Source: Kitasatospora viridis (GTDB lineage Bacteria; Actinomycetota; Actinomycetes; Streptomycetales; Streptomycetaceae). From it: 64,000 bases of DNA. Positions 35,325-46,686 of this stretch are shown here, one piece after another. Where the stretch lies: positions 1,387,501 to 1,451,500 of the forward strand of contig NZ_VIWT01000001.1 of NCBI RefSeq assembly GCF_007829815.1, in the 5' to 3' direction. A model generated the notes under the pieces. It saw only the letters and a list, made by a program, of their open reading frames with translations, searched no databases and was not told the DNA's origin. Position 1 is the first letter of the stretch; every line of letters starts with the position of its first letter. Position numbers and translations under genes: made by a program.

Positions 35325-35717
35325 GTGACTGAGATCGGGCGTGACGGGGCGAGCTTCTTCGAGGCGGTGGGCGGTGAGCCGACCTTCCGGCGGCTGGTGC
35401 ACCGGTTCTACCAGGGGGTGGCCGAGGACGAGCTGCTCCGCCCGATGTACCCGGAGCAGGACCTCGGTCCGGCCGAGGAGCGGCTCGCGCTCTTCCTGAT
35501 GCAGTACTGGGGCGGTCCGCGCACCTACAGCGACCACCGCGGGCACCCGCGGCTGCGGATGCGGCACGTGCCGTTCAAGGTCGACAAGGCCGCGCACGAC
35601 GCCTGGCTGCGGCACATGCGGGACGCGGTGGACGAGCTCGGGCTGGCGCCGGAGGCCGAGCGGCAGCTGTGGGACTACCTGACCTACGCCGCCGCCTCGA
35701 TGATCAATTCCGACTGA
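35325..35717 (+). CDS. glbO: Group II truncated haemoglobin
   Basis: The 130-residue globin shows trHbO features: [22 protein letters not shown] at the start (split helices A and B, with Tyr B10 in FYQG), [25 protein letters not shown] in the middle (proximal His F8 in RMRHVPF), and a Trp at position G8 (DAWLRHM). It binds haem and oxygen in the cytoplasm and is linked in actinomycetes to respiration and redox protection. GTG 35325 is the start. The gene stands alone, 50 bp after the exporter genes. Confidence 0.93.
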   Translation: MTEIGRDGASFFEAVGGEPTFRRLVHRFYQGVAEDELLRPMYPEQDLGPAEERLALFLMQYWGGPRTYSDHRGHPRLRMRHVPFKVDKAAHDAWLRHMRDAVDELGLAPEAERQLWDYLTYAAASMINSD

Positions 35718-36019
35718 TCGGCACTGGCCGGCGTCAGCCGACGTGATCGGTGCTGGCCGGCGTGATCGGTGCTGATCGGCGCGATCGGTAGCGCATCGCC
35801 GAGCTGGGGCTTTTCCTGATTGTTTGGCATGTCCAATGCGCGTTTGCTTTCGCTAAGGACACTTTTCACGCCTGACTCTTTCCCTTGAGTTCGCGTTCTG
35901 ACAACATCGCCCGGTATTCGGTGCAAGGCCTCCGCAGGCCGGTGTCCATCCGGCGATTGCTGCTGCCTGCACCCGAATATCGGACTTGTCGGGGGCTTTC
36001 GGGGGAGGGACGGCGTCCT
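35718..36019. repeat. 302-bp intergenic region with GATCGG repeats and AT-richer leader
   Basis: No gene is visible. The first 70 bp hold five copies of GATCGG (35716, 35745, 35764, 35774, 35783), two of them within the longer repeated block GATCGG..CTGGCCGGCGT. From 35810 to 35990 the DNA is clearly less GC-rich than its surroundings and probably contains the promoter of the FtsX-type operon. I cannot assign -35 and -10 boxes with confidence. Confidence 0.5.
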
Positions 36020-39000
36020 ATGGGCGGCTTCGTCCTGCGCAGACTGCGCAGCAGACTCGCACTGGCCGGCGCGGCGATGCTCACCATCCTGCTGACCGCC
36101 GCGGTGCTGGCCACGCTCATCGCGTTCGACAACGCGGTCGGCGTGGCCGGCGAACGGCGCGCGCTGGCGGGCCAGGACCGCGCCCGGGCGGCCGTCCTGG
36201 CCACCACCGACGGCGACTTGAGCATCCGCGGCAAGGCCGAGCAGCAGGTCCGGCAACTCGCCGCCAAGGTGTTCGGCGATCTGCCGACCACGATCCGGAT
36301 GGCGGCCCGCGGCCACGCACTCGCGCTGCCCCAGCAGGCGGCCGCCGCGAACGGCAAGCAGACCGACCCGGACCTGACCATGCTGGACTCGCTCGACCCG
36401 GCCCGGGTCAGCCTGAGCGCCGGCCGGCTGCCGCGGGCCACCGCCCCCGGCGCACCGATCGAGGTCGCCGCGCCGGACGCGGCGATCGGCCGGCTCGGCC
36501 TGAAGCCCACCGCGCTGCCGGTGTCCCTGCAGCTGGTCGACCGCTTCGACTCCTCGACGCACCAGGTGCTGGTCACCGGCACCTACCACCCGACCGACAT
36601 CACCGACCCGTATTGGCAGATCGACCCGCTGGGCGGGCGCGGCGTGCAGGTCAGCGGCTTCACCACCTACGGCCCGCTGCTCGCCCCGGACAACGTCTTC
36701 ACCGACTCCTCCGCCGTCCAGCAGACCGTCAACTGGCTGATCACCGCCGACTTCAGCCACGCCTCGCTCGCCGACCTGGACGCCGTGCACGGCCGGATCG
36801 ACCCGCAGCTGGGCGCCTTCCAGAACGCCACCGGCTGGAGCACCACCAGCCAACTGCCCACCGTCCTGGACGAACTGCACAACGACCTGCTGGCCGCCCG
36901 GTCCACCCTGGTGATCGGCGCGCTCCAGCTCGCGGTGCTGGCGATCGCCGCGCTGGTGCTGGTCACCCGGCTGCTGAGCGAGCGTCAGTCCACCGAGAAC
37001 GCGCTGCTCACCGCACGCGGCGCGGCCTGGTACCGGATCGCCGGGATCACCGCGCTGGAGGCCGGGGTGCTCGCACTGCCCGGCGCCCTGTTCGCCCCGC
37101 TGCTCGTGCCCGCCCTGCTCGGACTGCTCGGCCGCACCGGCGCGCTGGCCCGGGTGCACGTGCCGCTGGGCAGCGGCCTGAACCCGACCGCCTGGCTGGT
37201 CTCGGTGGCCACCTCGCTGGTCGCCGTGCTGATCGTGCTGGCGCCGACCGTGCTGCGGGCCGGCGGCTCGGTGATCCAGGTGCGCGCCGGCCGGCGGCAG
37301 GCGATGGTCTCCGGGCTCACCCGCTCCGGCGGCGACCTGGTGCTGCTGGTGCTGGCCGTGCTCGCCTACCTGCAGCTGCGCCAGTACGGCTCCGGAACCA
37401 CCGGCGGCGCGCTCTCCACCGACTCCTCCGGGCACCTCGGCCTGGACCCGGTGCTGGTGGTCGCCCCCACCCTGGCGCTCTGCGCCGGCACCGTGCTGGC
37501 GCTGCGGCTGCTGCCGGTGGCGGCCAGGTTCGGTGAGCGCTGGGCGGTGCGCGGCGCGGGGCTTCCCACCGCGCTGGCCGGCTGGCAGTTCGCCCGCCGG
37601 CCGCGCCGCAACACCGGGCCGGTGCTGCTGATGGTGCTCGCCGTCTCGATGGGCATCCTGGCGCTCGGCCAGTCCGCCTCGCTCAGCGCCTCGCAGCGCG
37701 ACCAAGCCGACTTCAGCAGCGTCGGCGGACTGCGGATCACCCAGCTCGCGCTGCCCTCGGTCGGGCAGGCCGGGCTGCTCGCCAGCCTGCCGGGCGGCGA
37801 CCAGGTGATCCCGGTCTCCCGCCAGGCACTGCCGCTGGCGAGCGGGAAGACCGGCCAACTGCTGGCGCTGGACGCCGACAAGGCGGCCCAGTCGGTCAGG
37901 CTCCGCAGCGACCTGAGCGGCGGGCGCGGCCCGGCCCAGTACTTCGGGCCGATCACCCGCCCCGCCGGCAGCGACGGCCTCGACCTGCCCGGCCAGCCGC
38001 TGAAGCTCACGCTCGACCTCTCCGTCAGCACCACCAGCACCGGGGCGCCGATCGCCGTCCAGCCCGACCCGTGGATGCTGCAAGCGCCCTGGCCCACTCC
38101 GCCGACTCCGCCGACCCTGATCCTCAGCCTGCACGACCGGGTCGGCAACGCGTTCACCTCCGTGCTGTCCGACCTGCCGCTGAACGGCGACGCCACCGTC
38201 GACGCCGACTTCTCCACCCAGTCCGCCTACCCGGCCGGCCGGCCCTCCTTCCCGCTGACCCTGACCTCGGCCCAGCTCAACTTCGCCGAGGGCTCCCACG
38301 GCGACGAGAAGCAGCAGGTGACGGTGCACCGGATCACCTCGGTGGCCGCCGACGGCTCGACCGCCACCACGGCGGGCCTGCCGAACTCGGTGAACTGGCA
38401 GGCCCCCGACGTCACCACGGCAAGCGACTCGGCGACGTTCAACAGCTTGGCGGAGGAGACCGGGCCCGCCGTGCCGCCGGTGAACCCCACCGTGGACACC
38501 AAGGACCGGCAGGACGTGCTCCGGGTCGGCTACTACAACGGCCTGGGCGCCGGCACGAACAGTGCCGTGTTCCCGCTCCAGGGCCCCGCCGGGCCGGCGC
38601 CCACCATCATCAACGCCCTGGTCACCAAGGGCCTGCTGACCGAGCTCGGCGCCAAGGTCGGCCAGACCGCGCCGCTGGAGGTCAGCAACACCCAACTCAA
38701 GCTCATGATCGTCGGTGTGGTCCCGGCCGTGCCCACCGTGGCCGCCACCGGCGGCGACGACGACCTCACCATGCTGGTCGACCTGCCCACGCTCAGCCGG
38801 GCGGTCAGCGGGCTCGGCGGCGCGCCACCGGGCACCAACGAATGGTGGCTGCCCAGCCGGAGCCCCGGTGACCCGGCGCCCGGCAAGCTGGCCGCCGCCC
38901 TGCGCGCCAGCGTGGTGCCCTCCCAGCTCCAGCTGGACGACGAACTGGTCGACGGGCTGCGGCTGGACCCGCTGGCCGCCGCCCCGCAGGCCTGGCTGCT

Positions 39001-39412
39001 CGGGCTCACCGTGACCGCCGCGGTGCTGGCCGCGATCGGGTTCGCCGCCGCCGCGATCGGCGCCGCCGCCGAACGGGCCACCGAGTTCGCGGTGCTCCGG
39101 GCGCTCGGCACCCCGGCCCGGCAGCTGGCCCGCACGGCCGCCGCCGAACAGGGCATCCTGATCGCGCTCGGCCTGGGCCTGGGCACCGTGCTCGGCGCGC
39201 TGCTGACCCAACTGGTGGTACCGCTCACCGTGTTGACACCCACCGCGCAGCGGCCGATGCCGCCGGCGCTGGTGGTGCTGCCGACCGGTCAGGTGCTGCT
39301 GCTGCTCGTCGCCGTCGCCGCCCTGCCCGCGCTGCTCACCCTCTACCGGGTGCTGCGGCCCGCCCGGGCCGGGGAGACCACCACCCGCCTGCGCCACTCG
39401 GAGGAGATGTGA
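36020..39412 (+). CDS. Giant FtsX-like ABC transporter permease 1
   Basis: The 1130-residue protein has one N-terminal helix (LALAGAAMLTILLTAAVLAT, about 14-34), a large extracytoplasmic domain, a first FtsX core of about four helices around residues 290-540, a second extracytoplasmic domain, and a last FtsX core near the C-terminus (ERATEFAVLRALGTPARQLA, then TRLRHS). The duplicated architecture is usual for large streptomycete permeases of this type, related to lipoprotein and peptide exporters. ATG 36020 follows GGGAGGG. It is translationally coupled (GTGA) to the second permease. The substrate is unknown. Confidence 0.9.
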   Translation: MGGFVLRRLRSRLALAGAAMLTILLTAAVLATLIAFDNAVGVAGERRALAGQDRARAAVLATTDGDLSIRGKAEQQVRQLAAKVFGDLPTTIRMAARGHALALPQQAAAANGKQTDPDLTMLDSLDPARVSLSAGRLPRATAPGAPIEVAAPDAAIGRLGLKPTALPVSLQLVDRFDSSTHQVLVTGTYHPTDITDPYWQIDPLGGRGVQVSGFTTYGPLLAPDNVFTDSSAVQQTVNWLITADFSHASLADLDAVHGRIDPQLGAFQNATGWSTTSQLPTVLDELHNDLLAARSTLVIGALQLAVLAIAALVLVTRLLSERQSTENALLTARGAAWYRIAGITALEAGVLALPGALFAPLLVPALLGLLGRTGALARVHVPLGSGLNPTAWLVSVATSLVAVLIVLAPTVLRAGGSVIQVRAGRRQAMVSGLTRSGGDLVLLVLAVLAYLQLRQYGSGTTGGALSTDSSGHLGLDPVLVVAPTLALCAGTVLALRLLPVAARFGERWAVRGAGLPTALAGWQFARRPRRNTGPVLLMVLAVSMGILALGQSASLSASQRDQADFSSVGGLRITQLALPSVGQAGLLASLPGGDQVIPVSRQALPLASGKTGQLLALDADKAAQSVRLRSDLSGGRGPAQYFGPITRPAGSDGLDLPGQPLKLTLDLSVSTTSTGAPIAVQPDPWMLQAPWPTPPTPPTLILSLHDRVGNAFTSVLSDLPLNGDATVDADFSTQSAYPAGRPSFPLTLTSAQLNFAEGSHGDEKQQVTVHRITSVAADGSTATTAGLPNSVNWQAPDVTTASDSATFNSLAEETGPAVPPVNPTVDTKDRQDVLRVGYYNGLGAGTNSAVFPLQGPAGPAPTIINALVTKGLLTELGAKVGQTAPLEVSNTQLKLMIVGVVPAVPTVAATGGDDDLTMLVDLPTLSRAVSGLGGAPPGTNEWWLPSRSPGDPAPGKLAAALRASVVPSQLQLDDELVDGLRLDPLAAAPQAWLLGLTVTAAVLAAIGFAAAAIGAAAERATEFAVLRALGTPARQLARTAAAEQGILIALGLGLGTVLGALLTQLVVPLTVLTPTAQRPMPPALVVLPTGQVLLLLVAVAALPALLTLYRVLRPARAGETTTRLRHSEEM

Positions 39413-42351
39413 GCAGCGACCGCGAGGCAGCCGAACCCCGGGCTTCCCGGCCCCCGCGCACCCGCCGGTCCCGGGCGGTGGCGCCCTGGGTGCGCACCCG
39501 GCTGCGGACCAGCCGGGCCGGCGCCCTGCTGCTGGCCGTGCTGGTGCTCGCCACCGCCTTCCTGGCCGCTGCGCTCCCCCGGACCCTGGACCGCAACGCC
39601 GACCTGGCGCTGCAACGCACGCTCAGCGACGCCCCGCCGGCCAACCGCTCGCTCCAGGCGGTCGAGGGCGACGGCTCGGTGCCGGGCGTCGACTCCGACC
39701 CCTCGGTGTTCAACACCGCCTCCGCGGACGACATCGCGACCGCGATCGAGCACCTGCTCACCACACCGCTGGCCCCCTCGCTGAAGGAGGAGTCCTACGG
39801 CGGCACCACGTTCAAGGCCGTGGCGCTGAAGGACCCGTGGATACCGCTGGCCGGCGAGCAGCACCCCACGATGATCAAGCTGGTCTGGGTGGCGGGACAG
39901 GAGCAGCACTACAAGATGGTCCAGGGCCGGGCCCCGGTCCACACGCCCGGCAGCACCGACTGGGAGGTGGCGCTCTCCACCTCCGACGCCGCCCAGCTGG
40001 ACATCAAGCTCGACAGCGTGCTGCACACCGCCGGGGCGACGCTCAAGGTGGTCGGCCTCTTCCAGGTCGACGACCCGAACTCGGCGCTGTGGTCCGGTGC
40101 CCCGTGCGTCGCCACCGCCTGCCTCGACTTCGACCAGCAGACCCCGCCGGACCGCTTCTGGCAGGTCTCCGCCCTGATCCCGGGCGCGGCCGTGCCGGAC
40201 CTGCCCAGCTTCGCCTCCGCTCAGATGTTCTGGCAGGTCCCGGTAGTGCCGAACCACCTGCACTACACCGAGGTCGGTGCCGCCCAGCAGCTGCTCAACT
40301 CGATCCTGAACGGCCAGCAGGCCGCCAACCTCTCCCAGCAGACCGCGGTCGACGAGCTGCAGATCACCTCCGAGCTGCCCAAGCTGCTGATCCAGGCCAA
40401 GCAGAACCAGCAGGCCACCGGGCCGATGAACGCCATCGGGCCGCTCGGCGCCGGTGCGATCGCCCTGGTGGTGCTGCTGCTGGCGGCCGACCTCGCGGTC
40501 GACCGGCGGCGCGCCGAACTGCTGCTGCTGCGGGCCCGCGGCGGCTCGGTGGGCGGGATCGCCGGACGGCTGCTCGGCGAGACCGCGGTCCTGGTCGTGC
40601 CCGCCGCCGCGATCGGCACCGCACTGGCGATCCTGCTGCTGCCCACGCCGCGCTGGCAGGCGGCGGTGCAGGCCGGCGCGGCCGCGGCCCTGGTCGCGCT
40701 GGTGCCGTTCCCGGTGCGCGCCGTGCTGCTGCTGCGCGGGTCGAACCCGGTGCGCCGCCGGCCCGCCGAGCGGCGACCGCGCGGCCGGTTCAACCCGGCC
40801 CGGCTGGTCGGCGACCAGCGCCGCCTGGTGCTCGAACTCGCCGCGCTGGCCCTGGCCCTGGGCGCGGTGGTGGCGGTGCGCCGGCGCGGGGTCGGCTCGA
40901 CCAGCTCCTTCGACCCGCTGCTGAGCTCCGCGCCGCTGCTGCTCGCGCTGGCCGGCGCGGTGCTGCTGGCCCGGCTGTTCCCGGTGCTGCTGGCGCCGCT
41001 GGTGCGCGCGGTGCGGCGCCGGCCGGGGGCGATCGGCTTCCTGGGCCTGGCCCGGGCCACCCGGACCACCGGCGACGCGGACGCCGCGCGCGGGCAGGGG
41101 CGGCGCGCGCCGACCGTGCTGCCGCTGCTCGCCCTGCTGCTCGCCGTCACCACGGCCGGCTTCGGGGTGACCGTGATCAGCTCCACCACCACGGCCCGTC
41201 AGCTGGCGATCCGTCAGCAGGTGGGCGGCGACGCCCGGGTGGTCGGCAATGACCAGACCACCCTGCCACCGGGCTTCGTCGCCGCGGCCGACAAGCTGCC
41301 CGGGGTCCGGGCCGGCACCGCCATGGTGGTCGACGACAACGCCACGCTCGGCGCTGCCGACGGCTCGGCGGCCAGCGGGTCCTTCCTGCTGATCGTCGAC
41401 CCGGCGGGCTACGCCGCACTGGCCGCCCGGGTGGGCTACGGCCAGATCGACCCCGCCCTGCTCGACGCCCCGACGGCGCCGGGCGCCCCGGTGCCCGCCA
41501 TCCTCACCATGAACATGGGCTCCACCGCGGCCAGCGCCGAGCAGGCCGTCCAACTGCCCACCGTCTACGGCAACCTGCACTACCGGGTGGTCGGCACGAC
41601 GAACGGCTCGCCGATCCTGCCGCTCGGCGGCAGCCGCATCGTGATGATCGTCTCGGCCGCCGCGGTGGAACGCCAACTGCCCGGCACCAAGCCGCTGATC
41701 GACGCGCCCAACGGCTGGTTCGGGATCGGCGACGGGATCAGCGGCAACGCCATCCGCAAGCTGCTCACCGGCGCGACGGCGCCCGGCGGCAGCACCGCCG
41801 GCGCGGCGCCCGGCGCGACGGCCGACCCCGCCGCGATGCCCGTGGGCTCCTCGGTGGACGACTACTTCACCATCTCCACCGTGCCGGACCTGGCCGCCAA
41901 GCTGGGCTCCCGCCCGCAGGAGCACGCCGCCGAGCAACTCTTCTGGAGCGCCGTGGCCGCCTCCGCCGCGTTCAGCCTGCTCTCGCTGCTGCTGACCCTG
42001 CTGCGGGCCGCGCCGGAACGGGCCGCGCTGCTGGCCCGGTTGCGCACCATGGGCCTGCGGCCCGGACAGGGCCTGGCCCTGATCCTGGTCGAGGCCCTCC
42101 CCCAGGCCCTCGCGGCCGCGGCCGCGGGAGCCGGGCTGGCCTGCCTCGCCGCGCCGCTGCTCGGCCCGGGGGTCAACCTGTCCGCGATCGTCGGCCTCAC
42201 CGTGCCCGACGGACTGCGGATCGCCGCCGCCCAGGTGTGGTGGCTGGCCGCCGGACTGGCCGGGCTCTGCGCCCTGGTGGTCGTGGCGGAGACGGTGGTG
42301 GCCGGACGGCGTCAGATCAATACCGAGTTGAGAGCGGGTGACCAGCAGTGA
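39409..42351 (+). CDS. Giant FtsX-like ABC transporter permease 2
   Basis: The 980-residue protein shares the layout of the preceding gene: an N-terminal helix (AGALLLAVLVLATAFLAAAL), an extracytoplasmic domain (about 60-340) and FtsX-like helices from about 345 (GAIALVVLLLAADLAVDRRRAELLLLRARG). A second domain follows with helices at the C-terminus (LALILVEALPQALAAAAAGA). GTG 39409 overlaps the preceding stop and has GGAGGAG upstream. With the first permease and the downstream ATPase it should form one heteromeric exporter. Confidence 0.9.
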   Translation: MSSDREAAEPRASRPPRTRRSRAVAPWVRTRLRTSRAGALLLAVLVLATAFLAAALPRTLDRNADLALQRTLSDAPPANRSLQAVEGDGSVPGVDSDPSVFNTASADDIATAIEHLLTTPLAPSLKEESYGGTTFKAVALKDPWIPLAGEQHPTMIKLVWVAGQEQHYKMVQGRAPVHTPGSTDWEVALSTSDAAQLDIKLDSVLHTAGATLKVVGLFQVDDPNSALWSGAPCVATACLDFDQQTPPDRFWQVSALIPGAAVPDLPSFASAQMFWQVPVVPNHLHYTEVGAAQQLLNSILNGQQAANLSQQTAVDELQITSELPKLLIQAKQNQQATGPMNAIGPLGAGAIALVVLLLAADLAVDRRRAELLLLRARGGSVGGIAGRLLGETAVLVVPAAAIGTALAILLLPTPRWQAAVQAGAAAALVALVPFPVRAVLLLRGSNPVRRRPAERRPRGRFNPARLVGDQRRLVLELAALALALGAVVAVRRRGVGSTSSFDPLLSSAPLLLALAGAVLLARLFPVLLAPLVRAVRRRPGAIGFLGLARATRTTGDADAARGQGRRAPTVLPLLALLLAVTTAGFGVTVISSTTTARQLAIRQQVGGDARVVGNDQTTLPPGFVAAADKLPGVRAGTAMVVDDNATLGAADGSAASGSFLLIVDPAGYAALAARVGYGQIDPALLDAPTAPGAPVPAILTMNMGSTAASAEQAVQLPTVYGNLHYRVVGTTNGSPILPLGGSRIVMIVSAAAVERQLPGTKPLIDAPNGWFGIGDGISGNAIRKLLTGATAPGGSTAGAAPGATADPAAMPVGSSVDDYFTISTVPDLAAKLGSRPQEHAAEQLFWSAVAASAAFSLLSLLLTLLRAAPERAALLARLRTMGLRPGQGLALILVEALPQALAAAAAGAGLACLAAPLLGPGVNLSAIVGLTVPDGLRIAAAQVWWLAAGLAGLCALVVVAETVVAGRRQINTELRAGDQQ

Positions 42352-43415
42352 CGGCTCCGGAGCAGGAGACGCCGGACCAGGCGGCCGGTGGCACGACGGG
42401 CGGGAGCACCGGCGGGAGCACCGGCGGCGGCACGGCAGCCGCGGTGCGCCGGGAGGACGTCGGCCTGGACGAGCTGCGCCGCCGGGCCGAGGCGAAGCGC
42501 GACAAGGCCGTCTACGGCCAGGACTCGGTGATCGCCTGCGACCAGGTGGTGCGGATCTTCACCGCCGACCGGGTCGAGGTGCAGGCGCTGCAGGGGCTCG
42601 ACCTGCTGGTCCGCAAGGGCGACCTGATCGCCCTGGTCGGTGCCTCGGGCAGCGGCAAGTCCACCCTGCTCAACATCCTGGCCGGACTGGACACCCCGAC
42701 CGCCGGCACGGCCACCGTGGCCGGCTGCGACCTGCTCGGCATGAACGCCAAGGAGCGCCTGCGCTACCGGCGCGAGGTGGTCGGCTTCGTCTGGCAGCAG
42801 ACCGCGCGCAACCTGATGCCGTTCCTGACCGCCGCGCAGAACGTCACGCTGCCGATGCAGTTGAGCGGCGAGCGCTGGTCGGCCGGGCGGGCCGCGCGCC
42901 GCTCCGCCCGCGCGCACGAGCTGCTGGACGCGCTGGGCATCGACCACCTGGCCGGCCGACGGCCCGCCCAGCTCTCCGGCGGTGAGCAGCAGCGGGTGGC
43001 GATCGCGGTCGCGATGGCGAACAACCCCTCGGTGGTGCTGGCCGACGAGCCCACCGGCGAGCTGGACTCGGAGACCGCGAGCTCGATCTTCGACGCCTTC
43101 CGCACCGTCAACCGGGAGCTCGGCGCGACCGTGGTGATCGTGACCCACGACCCGATGGTGGCCGGCGAGGTGCGCCGCACCGTCGCCATCCGGGACGGCC
43201 GGACCAGCTCCGAGGTGCTCCGCGAGACCCTCACCGACGAGCACGGCCGGGAGTCCACCACCGAGCGCGAGTACGTGATGCTGGACCGCACCGGCCGGGT
43301 GCAGCTGCCCCGGGAGTTCCTGGCCGCGCTGGGCATGGAGCACCGGGTCGCGGTGGACCTGGCGGAGGACCACATCGCGCTCCGGGCGGACGACCGCGGC
43401 GGCGACGGGTCCTGA
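42348..43415 (+). CDS. LolD/MacB-type ABC ATPase with AbrB-like C-terminal tail
   Basis: The 355-residue protein has an N-terminal Gly/Thr-rich stretch with repeated GGSTGGSTGG and then an ABC domain: Walker A VGASGSGKSTLL near residue 99, signature LSGGEQQRVA, Walker B VVLADEPTGELD and HDP. After the ATPase (ends near 285) the tail YVMLDRTGRVQLPREFLAAL (about 303-322) has the pattern of an AbrB/SpoVT swapped-hairpin fold. Such a tail is not part of the LolD or MacB norm. GTG 42348 overlaps the permease stop by four bases. Confidence 0.9.
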   Translation: MTAPEQETPDQAAGGTTGGSTGGSTGGGTAAAVRREDVGLDELRRRAEAKRDKAVYGQDSVIACDQVVRIFTADRVEVQALQGLDLLVRKGDLIALVGASGSGKSTLLNILAGLDTPTAGTATVAGCDLLGMNAKERLRYRREVVGFVWQQTARNLMPFLTAAQNVTLPMQLSGERWSAGRAARRSARAHELLDALGIDHLAGRRPAQLSGGEQQRVAIAVAMANNPSVVLADEPTGELDSETASSIFDAFRTVNRELGATVVIVTHDPMVAGEVRRTVAIRDGRTSSEVLRETLTDEHGRESTTEREYVMLDRTGRVQLPREFLAALGMEHRVAVDLAEDHIALRADDRGGDGS

Positions 43416-43427
43416 TCCTGACGGACC

Positions 43428-43464
43428 GTCGGCAGGGACTGTCGGCAGGGACGTCGGCAGGGAC
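43428..43464. repeat. Three tandem copies of a 12-bp repeat
   Basis: GTCGGCAGGGAC occurs at 43428-43439, 43441-43452 and 43453-43464, and a partial copy GTCGG follows. It lies in the convergent gap after the ABC ATPase stop. Confidence 0.8.
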
Positions 43465-43468
43465 CGTC

Positions 43469-43491
43469 GGCCCGACCGGAGCGGTCGGGCC
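43469..43491. terminator. 10-bp hairpin between convergent genes
   Basis: GGCCCGACCG at 43469-43478 pairs perfectly with 43482-43491 across a GAG loop. It can end both the exporter operon and the convergent thioesterase operon. Confidence 0.65.
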
Positions 43492-43524
43492 GGCTCGCCT
43501 CCCCGGGGTCGGCCTGACGGAGCG

Positions 43525-44220
43525 TCAGGCCATCGGGGTGAGCCCGAGGCCCGCGCCGAGCGAGGCGGTGCGCAGCGCCACCGTGCCGTGCGGAGCGGTG
43601 AGCCGCTGCCAGCCGCCGGCCCGGTGCGCGGTGAGCGGGGCACCGGGCTGCAGGAAGCCGATCCGGTGGGCGGCGTGGACCGCCCGCAACGGCAGCACGG
43701 GCAGCACGGCGAGAGGGCGGGACCAGATCTCGTCGGCGATCCCGTCGAGCACCTCCCGGGTCCGGTGGTGCTCCGGCACCTGCGCCGTGCGCTCCTTGAA
43801 CTCCCGCACGGAGTCCATCAGCTGGGGCATCACCAAGGTGCTCTCGGTGGTCCCGAGGAGCTGCCAGCCGGACCGCGGCGGCAGCAGCCCGGCCCAGGCC
43901 GGACCGGTCACCGGCGGCGGCACGGCGAGCGCGCCCGCCTGCTCGTCCACCCCCTCCAGCAGCTGGCCGGCCGAGACCGTGGCATCGCCGGCCGGCACCG
44001 CCCCGGCCAGCCTCGCGGTGCGCAGCGCCAGCACCGGGGTGCCGCCGAGCGGCAGCCGCCCGTAGACGGCCAGCACGCCTGCCCCGCCGGCCCCGCCGGC
44101 GGCGACGGTCTGCAGCCGCACCGCGGCCGCCCGGTCGAAGCGCAGCAGCCGGGTCAGGAAGGCACCGAGGTCCGTCGCCTCGCGGGCGTCGGCGAACGCG
44201 AGCGGAGCGGTGCCGATCAC
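43525..44220 (-). CDS. Hypothetical protein coupled to the thioesterase
   Basis: The 231-residue protein has no signal peptide, membrane segment or motif that I recognise. It is rich in Ala, Leu, Gly and Arg with a mixed alpha/beta pattern. GTG 44220 overlaps the thioesterase stop (GTGA), so the two are translationally coupled and probably act together or are regulated together. Conserved-looking segments are STLVMPQLMDSVREFKERTA and HAAHRIGFLQPGAP. Confidence 0.78.
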   Translation of the reverse strand: MIGTAPLAFADAREATDLGAFLTRLLRFDRAAAVRLQTVAAGGAGGAGVLAVYGRLPLGGTPVLALRTARLAGAVPAGDATVSAGQLLEGVDEQAGALAVPPPVTGPAWAGLLPPRSGWQLLGTTESTLVMPQLMDSVREFKERTAQVPEHHRTREVLDGIADEIWSRPLAVLPVLPLRAVHAAHRIGFLQPGAPLTAHRAGGWQRLTAPHGTVALRTASLGAGLGLTPMA

Positions 44221-44666
44221 GCGGCGACCTTCTCGCTCTCGTCGGCGACGTCCAGGTAGCGGGTGAGGAAGGCCCGCTCCACCGGGGAGATCCGGCGCGG
44301 CCTCGCGGCCTGCAGGTCGTAGGGCACCACCACGGTGGACGCGCGGACGTAGAGCTTCTCGGTGCCGTCCTCGGCCACGTCCTTGACCTCGTAGCCGACG
44401 GTCACCGAGGCACCGCCGATCCTGGTCACCCAGGTCTCGATGGTGACCGGCTCCGGCCGGTGGACCAGCGGGAGCTTGTAGTCGATCTCGTGGCGCGCGA
44501 CCACCGAGCCGCCCGCGAACTCGCCCGCCCCGGCCTCGGCGGCCCGGTGGAACATGAAGTCGATCCGCGCCTCCTCCAGGTAGCGCAGGAAGACCACGTT
44601 GTTCACGTGCCCGAACGCGTCCATGTCGGACCAGCGCAGCGGACAGGCGTAGAGGTGGCGTGCCAC
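44217..44666 (-). CDS. Acyl-CoA thioesterase, 4HBT hotdog fold
   Basis: The 149-residue protein has the hotdog pattern of 4-hydroxybenzoyl-CoA-type thioesterases: PLRWSDMDAFGHVNNVVFLR, with the catalytic Asp in DMDAFGHVNN, LEEARIDFMF, and VVARHEIDYKLPL. It hydrolyses an acyl-CoA or a related thioester. I chose GTG 44666 because GAGGAG lies at ribosome-binding distance; an ATG at 44720 would add 18 polar residues. It is coupled to the downstream hypothetical gene. Confidence 0.9.
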   Translation of the reverse strand: MARHLYACPLRWSDMDAFGHVNNVVFLRYLEEARIDFMFHRAAEAGAGEFAGGSVVARHEIDYKLPLVHRPEPVTIETWVTRIGGASVTVGYEVKDVAEDGTEKLYVRASTVVVPYDLQAARPRRISPVERAFLTRYLDVADESEKVAA

Positions 44667-44790
44667 GGGATCGTTCTCCTCGGTGTTCCGGTCGCGAGCG
44701 GCGGAGGCCGTCTCGCGCATCGGCCCGGCGGGTGCCCGTGCGGGCGCCCACCGGGCCGACTGCGGCTGGGTCGGACGAGGTCCGAACCGG

Positions 44791-46455
<1,665 letters not shown>

Positions 46456-46614
46456 GTGAGATCGCTCCGGCGTCGTCGAGGTGAAGTCTGGGACTTTCGG
46501 GTTACCGCGTTGCAGCGTTCCATTGTGCCGCACCTGGGGCTGCATCCCGAACCCCCGCCTCGTTGCCGGGCCCGCGCTGCCCCGGGTGTGGAGGCCGAAC
46601 GGCCCCGGAGAGCA

Positions 46615-46649
46615 CGGTGGTCCGGCCCCGCTCGGGGACCGGACCACCG
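46615..46649 (-). terminator. 11-bp hairpin upstream of ettA
   Basis: CGGTGGTCCGG at 46615-46625 pairs perfectly with 46639-46649, with further CCCC/GGGG pairing inside. It lies after the minus-strand wall protein gene and ahead of ettA and may isolate the two. Confidence 0.55.
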
Positions 46650-46686
46650 GCTCGGGCACGGATCGCCGTGCACCGACACTCATTCA

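Noticed and set aside
35684..39397. Minus-strand frame of more than 1200 codons opposite the first FtsX-like permease
   Set aside because: It is Gln/Gly/Arg/Val-rich with no motif and mirrors the permease codon pattern.
33267..43415. Antibiotic biosynthesis cluster around the ABC exporters
   Set aside because: No biosynthetic enzyme genes accompany the transporters.
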